Positions 32,414 through 41,700 of a stretch of 64,000 nt of DNA are shown here, piece after piece. Both the position numbers and the translations under genes were made by a program. Source of the DNA: Ardenticatenaceae bacterium (GTDB lineage Bacteria > Chloroflexota > Anaerolineae > Promineifilales > Promineifilaceae); the NCBI GenBank assembly GCA_020634455.1, contig JACKBQ010000001.1, positions 3,720,001-3,784,000 on the forward strand, given 5' to 3'. The stretch's first letter is position 1; the number at the start of each line of letters is the position of its first letter. Under the pieces are notes generated by a model. That model was given only the letters and a program-made list of their open reading frames with translations. It searched no databases and was not told the DNA's origin.

Positions 32414-33076
32414 ATGGATCAGACAATTTCGGAACTGAACCAAAAGATTGATGCATTGACGGAGCAGGTTGCCTTTTTGGCAGAAGAAGCGCGTCAGCAA
32501 AAGCGGCGTCGCCAGGAGTGGGAGGAGCTGCAAAATGATTTGACGCCCGTCGCTGGAGAGCTTTACCGGTTGTCGGTGGAGCAACTCAATGAAATTGAAA
32601 GCTATGTGCAGCTAGAAGACGGGCTGCGGCTGTTCAAACGGCTCATGCGCAACACGCGCAATCTGGAACAGATGCTGGACCAGATGGAGAGCCTGGCGGC
32701 GATGTGGCAGGATTTGAATCCGCTGTCGCAAGATGCTTTCCTGACGGTGATGCACCGTCTGGATGAAATGGAGCGCAAAGGGTACTTTAATTTCGCTCGT
32801 GGCGGCATGGCCATTATGGACAATGTGGTGACTTCTTTTACCCAAGAGGATGTGCAGCAGTTGGGCGAAAACATTGTGCTGATTTTGCAGGCGGTTAAGG
32901 AGATGACCCAACCGGAAATTATGACGATGATGCGGAATACGGCCGTAATCATGCGCGAAGAAGAAGCCCCGGTTGATGTCTCCATGTTTACGATTTTGAA
33001 ACAACTCAACGACCCGGCCGTGAAGCGTGGCCTGTCCAAGACGTTGTCTGTATTAAGAACAGTTTCTGAAAATTAA
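32414..33076 (+). CDS. DUF1641 domain protein
   Basis: 220 residues, mostly helical. It starts MDQTISELNQKIDALTEQVA with a heptad-like coiled coil. The DUF1641 region follows (LGENIVLILQAVKEMTQPEI and DPAVKRGLSKTLSVLRTV). DUF1641 proteins are habitually encoded beside SQR-like and formate dehydrogenase-like enzymes; a role as membrane or complex partner of the flavoprotein is inferred. The gene sits between SQR-like and DsrC-like genes. Confidence 0.85.
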   Translation: MDQTISELNQKIDALTEQVAFLAEEARQQKRRRQEWEELQNDLTPVAGELYRLSVEQLNEIESYVQLEDGLRLFKRLMRNTRNLEQMLDQMESLAAMWQDLNPLSQDAFLTVMHRLDEMERKGYFNFARGGMAIMDNVVTSFTQEDVQQLGENIVLILQAVKEMTQPEIMTMMRNTAVIMREEEAPVDVSMFTILKQLNDPAVKRGLSKTLSVLRTVSEN

Positions 33077-33136
33077 ATTTACTTCACCTGTTTGGGATTT
33101 GCGTTTGCAGTGCCCAAGGGAAAAAAGGAAAACAAA

Positions 33137-33457
33137 ATGTCTACGAATAGAGAAATTGCTGGCAAACTGGTTGAGTTTGATGATGATGGATTTATGGCAA
33201 ATGCCCAGGATTGGAATGAGCAAATTGCTGAGGAATTGGCCACGGATTTGGGAATCACACCCTTGTCGGAAGACCATTGGAAAGTAATTCGTTTTTGCCG
33301 GGATGACTTTTCCACGCAAGGGGATGCCCCCACGCTGCGTCGCATTACCAAGGTTGGCGGGGTTTCCACCAAAGATTTGTACCAACTGTTCCCCAAAGGC
33401 CCGGCGAAAAAAGTAGCTTACGTCGCTGGTCTCAAGAAGCCATCGGGCTGCATTTAG
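33137..33457 (+). CDS. DsrC/TusE-family sulfur carrier (single-cysteine form)
   Basis: 106 residues: MSTNREIAGKLVEFDDDGFM, DWNEQIAEELATDLGI, WKVIRFCRDDF, and the C-terminal arm GLKKPSGCI with the invariant penultimate Cys105. The second arm cysteine of true DsrC, about eleven residues upstream, is Ala here, which places it with TusE-like or regulatory single-Cys homologues rather than dissimilatory DsrC. It would carry a persulfide from DsrE or the flavoprotein. The start at 33137 has AAGGAA upstream; an earlier GTG at 33092 adds unconserved residues. Confidence 0.9.
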   Translation: MSTNREIAGKLVEFDDDGFMANAQDWNEQIAEELATDLGITPLSEDHWKVIRFCRDDFSTQGDAPTLRRITKVGGVSTKDLYQLFPKGPAKKVAYVAGLKKPSGCI

Positions 33458-33472
33458 AATCTATCCGAAAAA

Positions 33473-33541
33473 GCCACAGAGGAAAAAGAGGCTTATGAGA
33501 AATGAACTTTCGCCTCTAAATCGCTCTGTGAGCTCTGTGGC
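33473..33541. repeat. gccacagag...ctctgtggc repeat, copy 2
   Basis: GCCACAGAGG..AAAGAGGC and GCCTCT..CTCTGTGGC arms, between the DsrC-like and DsrE-like genes of one operon. Confidence 0.8.
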
Positions 33542-33619
33542 AATTATTCGGTACTTAAGAAAACTATTTTTCAAATGATTGGTGTGTGAATTTTTGCGGA
33601 TACCGCAGGAGAAAATCTA

Positions 33620-34105
33620 ATGTTTAACGATGATAAAGAACGCAAACTGTGCATTATTTGTTCGAAAGGTACGCTCGATATGGCGTACCCTGGTCTGGTT
33701 TTGGCCAACGCTGCCTTGATGGAAGGTATTGACGTGACGATGTTCTTCACCTTTTGGGGTTTGGACATCATTAACAAGCGGAAAATGAACCACTTGAAGT
33801 TTGTGCCAATTGGAAATCCCAGTATGCCGATCCCTAATGCGATTGGTGGGCTGCCAGGGATGACCAATGTGGCAACGGCCGTTATGAAACGCGAGATCAA
33901 GCACCTGGACTTCCCCGAAGTTGGTGAATTTTTAGAGATGATCCATGACGCCGGGGGCAAGATGTATGCCTGTAAAATGTCGGTAGATATGTTTGGCGAT
34001 ATGTACATGATGAAAGAAGAAGACATTGCCGACGTGGTAGATGCTGTGGTTGGCGCAACCGACTTCATGGAAATGAGTGAAGACGCCCAAATCATCTTCA
34101 TTTAA
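33620..34105 (+). CDS. DsrE/DsrF/DrsH-like sulfur transfer protein
   Basis: 161 residues: KLCIICSKGTLDMAYPGLVL, VTMFFTFWGLDIINKRKMNH, LPGMTNVATAVMKREIKH and YACKMSVDMFGD with the candidate sulfur-carrying Cys118. This is the DsrE2-type branch (peroxiredoxin-like DsrE/F family), which transfers persulfide sulfur. It closes the sulfur operon; a terminator follows 30 bases later. AGGAGAAAATC is the ribosome site. No TusA or rhodanese is seen in view, though the family usually works with one. Confidence 0.88.
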   Translation: MFNDDKERKLCIICSKGTLDMAYPGLVLANAALMEGIDVTMFFTFWGLDIINKRKMNHLKFVPIGNPSMPIPNAIGGLPGMTNVATAVMKREIKHLDFPEVGEFLEMIHDAGGKMYACKMSVDMFGDMYMMKEEDIADVVDAVVGATDFMEMSEDAQIIFI

Positions 34106-34136
34106 TTTGCGGCTAATTTTACATAACGTTAAATAA

Positions 34137-34172
34137 GAAGCGTCTGGTTGTTTGCCAGGCGCTTTTTTGTTT
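34137..34172 (+). terminator. Rho-independent terminator of the sulfur operon
   Basis: Stem AGCGTCTGG / CCAGGCGCT with one G-T pair, loop TTGTTTG, then six T. Confidence 0.9.
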
Positions 34173-34280
34173 GCTACGCAATTTTCATGGTTCAAACGGT
34201 TGTTTCGTGCTAACGTTTTGTTTATGCAACGGCCGTATCCTTGGTCGCTTGTACAAATTACACGTTTTTTATGGGACTGT

Positions 34281-36206
34281 ATGGCTTTTACCGACAAAGA
34301 ATTGAAATTTGACTGGCGCAAGCATCTTGCCCAGACCTGGCAAACGATCAACCACAAATTGCACCCGGCCAAACCCGCTGCCCGGCCGGGGATGGGAGCC
34401 ATTCCCCACGCCAACGGCACCGTCTTTCGCGTGTGGGCGCCCCATGCCGACGCTGTTTTTGTCACCGGTTCCTTCAACAACTGGCACCGCAGCCAGATTC
34501 CACTGGCGCAAGAAGCAAATGGCATCTGGTCGGCCAACGTGCCAGAGGCACGCATTGGCGACGCCTATAAATTTGTGCTCAAGCGTGGCGGCCAGCAACT
34601 CCTGCGCACGGATCCGTATGCCAAAGATGTGCGCCCACCTTACCATGATGGGGTGGTGCGCAATGGATTTGTGGCGGGGTTGGATACGCCTGTCCTGAGC
34701 AACGTCGAAGGAGCCGTTTCTCCCACCGCCCCCACCTTCCAACCACCCGCCCTGCATGAACTCGTTATCTACGAACTGCACGTTGGCACCTTTGGCGATG
34801 AAGCAGGCAATCCCCCCTACAACTTCGACGCCGTCATCAAAAAACTGCCCTATCTGCGCATTTTGGGCATCAACGCCATCGAGCTGATGCCCGTCAAAGC
34901 GTTCCCTGGCGAGCTTTCCTGGGGCTACAATCCCAACCATCCGTTTGCCATCAGCCAGATTTATGGCGGGCCAGAGGCGCTCAAGCGGCTGGTAAAAGCT
35001 GCCCATGCGCAGGGCATCGCCGTGATTGTGGACGTGGTTTACAATCATTTTGGGCCGGGCGAGTTGAGTTTGTGGCAGTTTGATGGCTGGCAGCAGCACG
35101 GATTGGGCGGCATCTACTTTTACAACGATTGGCGCTCCAAAACCCCGTGGGCCGATACCCGGCCGGATTACGGCCGTTCTGAAGTGCGCCGCTATATCCG
35201 CGACAACGTGCGTATGTGGCTGGACGAGTACCAGATTGACGGGCTGCGCTGGGACGCCACCTCCTACATTCGCAATGCCCACGGCCACGATGGCGATCCA
35301 GGGGCCAATATCCCCGAAGGGTGGGCGCTGATGCAGGGCATCAATGGCGAAATGCAGCACCACAACCCGCGCCGCATCCGCATCGCGGAGGATTTGCAAG
35401 CCAACAAATGGCTCACCGAACCGATAGCCGCAGGCGGCGCGGGCTTCAACAGCCAGTGGGACAGCCAGTTTGTCCATCCCATCCGGCAAGCCATCATCAC
35501 CCCGCGGGACCAAGACCGTGATATGCTGGCCGTGCGGGATGCGCTGCTGTTTCGCTACGGCGCAGACGCCTTCAGCCGCGTCATCTACACCGAGTCGCAC
35601 GACGAGGTGGCCAATGGCAAAGCGCGGGTGGTGCATGAGGTTACAGTGGCGGATGGTAACGCAGATTTGGCCGCCAGCCGCGCAGCACTAGGCGCGGCGT
35701 TGGTGTTTACCGCCCCCGGCGTGCCGATGATCTTTCAGGGGCAGGAATTTTTGGAAGATGGCTGGTTTGAAGACACACGGCCGTTAGATTGGCAAAAGGC
35801 GGAGCAAAACAGCGGCATGGTAGCGCTTTATCGCCATTTGATCGCCCTGCGACGCAACCAGCAGGGTCACACGCGGGGCCTCAGTGGGCATTCAACCAAT
35901 GTGTTCCACGTCAACGATGTGGCCAAGCTGATCGCGTTTCATCGCTGGCACCACGGCGGCCCTGGCGATGACGTGATTGTGGTGGTGAACTTTTCAGACC
36001 ATACGCTGAGGCAGTACAAGCTCGGTTTTCCGCATGGCGGGCAATGGCTGGTGCGCCTCAACAGCGACTTAAAAGCGTACCATCCCAGCTTTAGCAGTCA
36101 TCATGTGGGTACAGTAACGGCCGTTCCCGGCGAATACGATCAGCTTGGTTACAACGCCACGCTCAGCATCGGTCCGTACAGCGCCCTTATTTTTTCTCAG
36201 GGCTAA
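34281..36206 (+). CDS. GH13 alpha-glucan branching-enzyme-like protein
   Basis: 641 residues. A CBM48-type N-terminal domain (VFRVWAPHADAVFVTGSFNN) precedes the GH13 barrel: DVVYNHFG, nucleophile Asp in DGLRWDATSYI, acid/base Glu in IRIAEDLQ, and the third Asp in ESHDEVANGK. The latter is characteristic of branching enzymes. A C-terminal beta domain ends the protein. Malto-oligosyltrehalose trehalohydrolase is a close alternative. The ATG at 34281 (MAFTDKELKFDWRK) gives a sensible length; an ATG at 34152 lies inside the terminator. Residues about 134-144 (DTPVLSNVEG) come from a dispersed repeat. Confidence 0.85.
   Translation: MAFTDKELKFDWRKHLAQTWQTINHKLHPAKPAARPGMGAIPHANGTVFRVWAPHADAVFVTGSFNNWHRSQIPLAQEANGIWSANVPEARIGDAYKFVLKRGGQQLLRTDPYAKDVRPPYHDGVVRNGFVAGLDTPVLSNVEGAVSPTAPTFQPPALHELVIYELHVGTFGDEAGNPPYNFDAVIKKLPYLRILGINAIELMPVKAFPGELSWGYNPNHPFAISQIYGGPEALKRLVKAAHAQGIAVIVDVVYNHFGPGELSLWQFDGWQQHGLGGIYFYNDWRSKTPWADTRPDYGRSEVRRYIRDNVRMWLDEYQIDGLRWDATSYIRNAHGHDGDPGANIPEGWALMQGINGEMQHHNPRRIRIAEDLQANKWLTEPIAAGGAGFNSQWDSQFVHPIRQAIITPRDQDRDMLAVRDALLFRYGADAFSRVIYTESHDEVANGKARVVHEVTVADGNADLAASRAALGAALVFTAPGVPMIFQGQEFLEDGWFEDTRPLDWQKAEQNSGMVALYRHLIALRRNQQGHTRGLSGHSTNVFHVNDVAKLIAFHRWHHGGPGDDVIVVVNFSDHTLRQYKLGFPHGGQWLVRLNSDLKAYHPSFSSHHVGTVTAVPGEYDQLGYNATLSIGPYSALIFSQG
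34683..34715. repeat. cctgagcaacgtcgaagg repeat inside the GH13 gene
   Basis: A copy of the widespread cctgagc-aagtcgaagg type element. In the sense frame it reads DTPVLSNVEG; in the antisense frame it reads FDVAQD. It is a recognisable repeat-derived insert between the CBM48 and catalytic domains. Confidence 0.7.
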
Positions 36207-36272
36207 TTAGTGGAACGTAGATTCACGCTGATCTTTCTTATTTCGCGTCGGGTTTGCTGATTTTTGTGGGTA

Positions 36273-37172
36273 TTACGCGGTTAAGAAGATGCCCCAGATA
36301 AAATTCACCGTGGCGTGTACCAATGCCGAGGCGGTGATTTTGCCAGTTTTGTGCCACGTCCAGCCATAAGCCAGCCCGGCAATTGTCGCCATTAGCACAT
36401 ACATCCAGTTGGGTGCGGGGTAGCCGCCGGTGCTGTTGTTCAGGTGGGCCAGGCCGAAAATGAAGGAGGCAACGGCCAGCGCCAGCCATTGGTTTTTAAG
36501 GCGATGATGCAGTTGCTGCTGAATAATTCCCCGAAAAAGCAGTTCCTCTGGCAACGCGGTGAAGAGGTAGCCCAACGGCCAGGCCAAAACCCAGGTGAAG
36601 AGGTCGAAGTCGGCTATGCTAAACCGTAAAAAGTGGGTAAGCAGTCCAATGGGGATGCCGACCAGGGTGTAGGCGATGAGGCCCGTGTTGACGCGCTTCA
36701 AATCCAGCTTGGTGATTTGAAATGTGTAGCCGATGCGGGGCAACGGCCGTACCACCAAATACAAAAACAGGTACAAAATCACACCCGTCAGGGTTGCGCC
36801 GGGCAAGTTAACGCCTTCTGCCAGATGAATGTCTGCCGGGGGCAGCCAGCCAAACTCAATGGGGAACCAGACGGCCAGGATAGCCACAATGTCCAACAGA
36901 TGCAGCGATTTGGCTTTAGCGGGGCGGAGCAGGGTGGCCAGCCCTGGAATGCCGATGAATAGCGCCATCTTGCCTAAGCCAATCCAGAAATCACGGTTGG
37001 TTACGCCAGTGGTGGGCAGGGCAATGAGCAAGTAGGGGATGATGTGCAAGGCGATTAGCAGCCCGGCACGTTGTTTTGTTTTGGCCATTTGCCGCAGACG
37101 TTGCCGGAAACGGCCGTTTGCGTACGCAAAATAAGGAATGATGAGCAGTAAAAAAGCAATCCAGGCCAACAT
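36273..37172 (-). CDS. CPBP family intramembrane metalloprotease
   Basis: About 299 residues with eight hydrophobic segments. The CPBP (Abi/CAAX-like) motifs are complete: EELLFRG (Glu-Glu and Arg) near residue 210, FIFGLAHLNN with the first His, and HATVNFIWG with the second. Such proteins cleave within the membrane; roles range from prenyl-protein processing to bacteriocin immunity. The start at 37172 (MLAWIAFLLL) is chosen because earlier codons are hydrophilic and overlap the divergent promoter; there is no clear ribosome site. Confidence 0.85.
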   Translation of the reverse strand: MLAWIAFLLLIIPYFAYANGRFRQRLRQMAKTKQRAGLLIALHIIPYLLIALPTTGVTNRDFWIGLGKMALFIGIPGLATLLRPAKAKSLHLLDIVAILAVWFPIEFGWLPPADIHLAEGVNLPGATLTGVILYLFLYLVVRPLPRIGYTFQITKLDLKRVNTGLIAYTLVGIPIGLLTHFLRFSIADFDLFTWVLAWPLGYLFTALPEELLFRGIIQQQLHHRLKNQWLALAVASFIFGLAHLNNSTGGYPAPNWMYVLMATIAGLAYGWTWHKTGKITASALVHATVNFIWGIFLTA

Positions 37173-37279
37173 AAACCAATTTGTATCATTCTTTGAGCCG
37201 AAACGCACATGGTTTGTTGAGCAAATCAGCTGCAAACACTGGTTAGAGACTCTTGGGCAAAACATTTTTTTATGATTCG

Positions 37280-37308
37280 TTTACAAAACGACTTACTTGA
37301 CATATAAT
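37280..37308 (+). promoter_or_regulatory. Strong sigma-70 promoter of the EAD/STAND module
   Basis: TTTACA (37280-37285), 17 bases, TATAAT (37303-37308). The predicted transcript starts near 37315, about 70 bases before the ATG at 37384. Confidence 0.75.
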
Positions 37309-37383
37309 CTTTGGCGAAATTAAGAGAAAAATTCGACAAACACCAGTGTAGTACCGAGTACAACCGAAGTTCCACATAGAAAA

Positions 37384-38721
37384 ATGACAGACGCCTCACC
37401 AACCGCAGAAAATGGGCAGGACAAACCAGTCGATCTACGAAAGTTGCTGCGTGCCATCAATGATTCCTTTAGCGAAGAAGATTTACGTGACCTCTGTTTT
37501 GAGCTGCGGCTAGATTTTGAAAACCTCCCTGGTACCGTCAAAAAAGATAAAGTTCGGGAACTGATTATCCATTTTGATCGTCGTAAACGGGTCAACGTGC
37601 TTGTGGCCGCGTTTAGTGAACTGCGGCCGCAGGTGAACATTGAGGCTATCATTGTTGAAGAAATTGACGACGACCCCTCCTCAGCCCGCATTGAAATTCA
37701 TCAGGCAGATATTTTGCCCGCGCAAGACAAATCGAACACGGTGATTGCCAGCAAGAGCTTTGGTGCGATTGTGCGGATGCTGACGCGAGAAGATGTGCGT
37801 ACGGCCGTTGTCACTTTCCAAACCGATTTTCAGGCAGCTTCTCAACAAATTGATCAGATGAATGATTACAAACAGATTCACGATCTGTTTCAAATTTTGG
37901 AAACGCAGTACGATCTCATCTACCGCGACCAAAAGCGGCTGCCCGACGACGACATGGCCTGGGAAGACATCGCCAGCGCCGAGACGGAGCTGAACACGCG
38001 CATCACCGACCTGGTAACGCTTTCCAAAAGCGATACCTTTGCCGGCGGTGATGTGCTTTGGGCCACCCAGTTGGAAACAGTGAAAGAGCGAATGCAAACG
38101 GCCGTAAACAGCGACGATCTGGAAGCCTTAAACGGCGGCGTTAGCTTGCTCTCTCGCGTGCTTACCCGGCATCCCACCCGCATCAATGCCCAACTGGTGG
38201 CCGTTGCCAACGCTTTGCGGTTAGACAATCTGGAAAAGGCAATCACCACCATCAGCAGCAGCCTGGCGGAGGCTGACGTGGCGATGGACAACATGGTTGA
38301 AGAGGTGAAAAACGGCAAATCTGCCCTGGCGGGGCTGGATGAGCGACTCAGCGGCCTCGTTCGTGAGCACAACGCCTGGCAAAATATTGATGATGAAGTA
38401 CGACGGGTAAAAACGGCCGTGTCCCAAAACAAGCTCATGGAACTGGAAGATGCCTGGTTCGACCTGCAACCCATGACCCAGGAAATGATTGCTGCCAACC
38501 CCGAAGCAGAATGGGCCATCAATCTGGGTACCGCAATGGCCAATCTGGAACCCGCCATCGAGCAGCAGCTTAACTCCAAAGTTCGTCGCCTGTTTATGCG
38601 CTACCACACCTATGTTGGTCACCGGTTCCGAGAAGTGGATTTGGAACTGCTCTCACTCTGCACCGAATTGCAGCGCGTTGGGGAGCAAATAGATTTATTG
38701 TTGAGGCAATTTAACAAATGA
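37384..38721 (+). CDS. EAD7-like effector-associated domain protein with helical C-terminus
   Basis: 445 residues. Residues about 17-85 (DLRKLLRAINDSFSEEDLRD, LCFELRLDFENLPG, DKVRELIIHFDRRKRVNVLV) fit effector-associated domain 7, a small death-like adaptor fold that recruits STAND proteins in bacterial conflict systems. The remaining 350 residues are helical with coiled-coil character and resemble no family I know. The stop overlaps the start of the STAND gene (ATGA), so the pair is co-translated. I infer that this protein is a sensor or adaptor for the STAND partner. It has no enzymatic motif. Confidence 0.75.
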   Translation: MTDASPTAENGQDKPVDLRKLLRAINDSFSEEDLRDLCFELRLDFENLPGTVKKDKVRELIIHFDRRKRVNVLVAAFSELRPQVNIEAIIVEEIDDDPSSARIEIHQADILPAQDKSNTVIASKSFGAIVRMLTREDVRTAVVTFQTDFQAASQQIDQMNDYKQIHDLFQILETQYDLIYRDQKRLPDDDMAWEDIASAETELNTRITDLVTLSKSDTFAGGDVLWATQLETVKERMQTAVNSDDLEALNGGVSLLSRVLTRHPTRINAQLVAVANALRLDNLEKAITTISSSLAEADVAMDNMVEEVKNGKSALAGLDERLSGLVREHNAWQNIDDEVRRVKTAVSQNKLMELEDAWFDLQPMTQEMIAANPEAEWAINLGTAMANLEPAIEQQLNSKVRRLFMRYHTYVGHRFREVDLELLSLCTELQRVGEQIDLLLRQFNK

Positions 38722-41700
38722 GCCATTCAGACGAAGAATTCATTCCCTTCATGTCCTTTACCTCCATGCGAGATTCGCATCGGGCGCTCCTTAAAGATCG
38801 GCGCAAAAACAAGGGGGATGAAGATACATCTGAATTTTGGGAAGCTGTCACCGAATTTCTACATCGCGGTGCAGACGCTGGCGCTTTTATAGATAACACC
38901 GAAGACCGGGAAGCTGCCCAAAGTTTGCTCGACTACTGGCACAATCAGCTTTTTCATGCCGGCAAAGAAACCCCAGAGGCTGTGCTGGTTGATTACGACA
39001 CCACAACCCAGCCGGAAATTCCTGATTCTCGCTGTCCGTACATTGGGCTGGAATCATTTAACGAAGAAAACAAGCATTTGTTTTACGGCCGTGATCAGCT
39101 CATTCGTGAGCTACTGGATCAGGTATTGGTCAGTCGGTTGGTAACGGCCGTTGGCCCTTCCGGCAGCGGTAAATCATCTGTGGTGTTGGCTGGGCTACTG
39201 CCAAAACTGGAAGATGGCGAACTGCCCGACAGCGACACCTGGCATTACTACCCCACTATCGTTCCCGGCACCGCCCCGCTGACCCAACTAGCCAAACTGC
39301 TGGAACCAGATGGTGCAGATGCGGCCGAATGGATCACCGAAAATTACGAAACCTTCCTGAGAGATACAAACCATTTGGCCAAATTGGTGCAAGCGGACGC
39401 CAACACCCCGGCAGTTCTTACCATAGATCAATTTGAAGAAACATTTACCCTCTGCCACGACGAGCAAGAACGAGATGCCTTCATTGATAATATTTTGGGT
39501 TTGGTAAATGCCCGCGAAGCGCGACATGTCGTCATTTTGACCATGCGCGTAGATTACGAAAGCTACCTCAACAAAGTGCCAATGTTCCAATCCTTGTACG
39601 AACAAGGGTTGGTGCGCGTCACCGCGATGAACGCCAGCGAACTGCACGATGCCATTGAGCAGCCTGCCCAAGCCATTGGCCTAAAATTTGAAGATGGACT
39701 CATAGAAGCCCTAGTGCGCGAAATTGTTGGTGAGCCAGCCGCGCTGCCGCTGCTGCAATTTGCCCTGCTGCAACTGTGGGGAAACCGGGAGCGGAACCGA
39801 ATCACCTGGGATGCGTACCGCCGTTTGGGCGGGGTGATGGAAGCGCTCGCCTCCACGGCCGATTCTCTCTACAACGGCATGCTTAAAGAAGAACAAAATG
39901 CCGCCAAGCGAATTTTGCTCCGTTTGGTGCGCCCTGGCACTGGCGTGGAATTTACTCGTGGCCGCGCAACGCGACGCATGCTCTATCAATCTGGCGAGGC
40001 CAACGACCGCATTGACCGCGTGCTGGAGAAATTGGTCAACGCCCGCCTATTGCGCCAAACCGATGGCGCTACATCAGTTAATGACCAGTTCGAGGTGGCG
40101 CACGAAGCGCTGGTGCGTAACTGGCCCCGACTGGTGGAATGGCTGGAAGATGAGCGGGTGGTGCTGCGTCACCGACTACGTTTCACTGCCCAGGCCGAAG
40201 ATTGGGATGCACGCAATCGGGATGCGGGCGCGTTGCTGCGTGGCAACCACCTGCAAGAAGCGCTGCTGTTTGAAAACCTGAACCCGCTAGAGCAAGAATT
40301 CCTTGATGCCAGTAGGGCTGCGGTGCAGCAGGAACTGGAAGAGAAGGAGGCCCAGCAGCGGCGCGAACTGGAACAGGCTCAGAAATTGGCTCAAGAGGAA
40401 GCCCAACGTGCTGAGGCTGAAGCAAAAGCGGCGCAGCGGGCCAGAAACTTTAACTATGCCTTGATAGTGATTTTGCTGCTGGTGGTTAGCGGCGCTATTA
40501 GTTTGGTTTACTTGCAAAATTTGCGGCAAGAACAAGAGGAAGTTTCCCAAGAAGCTACCAGGGCGAGCGTAGAAGCACGCGAAACGGCCGTTGCCGCCGA
40601 CCGTCTGGCCATTGTGAGCACCACCGATGCGCTGCAAGCTGCCACCGTGCAGGCAATGGCCACCTCCGATAACGCCGTGGCTACTGCCGAAGTAGCCGCC
40701 AACCAAACCCTGGTTGCGGAACGCGCCGTCGTGGAAAACCAGGCAGAGGCCACCGCCCAGGCCGCCACCGCCCAGGCGCAACTAGCTACCGTTGCAGCCC
40801 AGGCCACTCAACTGGCGCGGGAAGCAGTGCAAAACACACCAGAGGCAACAGTGCCTAACCAGCCCACCGCTACCCCCGATCCCATTCGCCTGGCTGTAGA
40901 CGCCCAGATTAACGCCTTAATTCGCGACCAAGATAATATGCCGATGTTTTACATTACTGGTGGCTCATACCAGATGGGCGCTGCCAATGGGGCAGATAAC
41001 CCGCTGCACCAGGTGACGGTAGACAGCTTTTTCCTGGATCAATTCGAAGTAACGGTGCAACAGTTTGCTGACTTTTTGAATCGGCAAGGGGGCAATAACG
41101 AGAAGTGTGACGGAGTAGATTGTGCCACAACGGCCGTTTTCACTTCCCTCACCAATTTACTCAACAATCTGGGGGTATTCGAACCGCGACCGGGCACAGA
41201 GCGTTACCCTGCCACCTGGATCACCTGGCAAGGAGCCAATGCGTACTGCCAGGCAGTTGGTTCACGGTTACCCACAGAAGCAGAATGGGAATATGCAGCA
41301 CGGGGTATAGACGGCCGTCCTTTTCCCTGGGGTAGCGCTGCACCGATCTTCCAGCAAACGGCCGTTTTCAATAACAACATCTCCCAATCCCTCACAAACT
41401 TCTTCCCCCGTGCCTTTGTACGGGTAGATGGCTTGCCCGATGGGGCCAGTCCGTTTGGGGTACAAGGGATGGCTGGTGGCGCAGCCGAATGGGTGCAGGA
41501 TTGGTATGATCCAGAATTTTACAATTCACCGTTGCCTGCCATCGGCTACAACGATGATGCCACATCCGGCCTAAAGGTGCTGCGGGGTGGCTCTTGGGAG
41601 AGCACAGCCGATGAACTTGGCACAGCCTTGCGTTATGCCTTGGCCCCCGATGATCCCAATACCTTTGACCTGGACAACTCCCACATTGGCGCTGGCTTCC

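Noticed and set aside
33137..33457. True dissimilatory DsrC
   Set aside because: Only the last of the two arm cysteines is present and there is no dsrAB in view.
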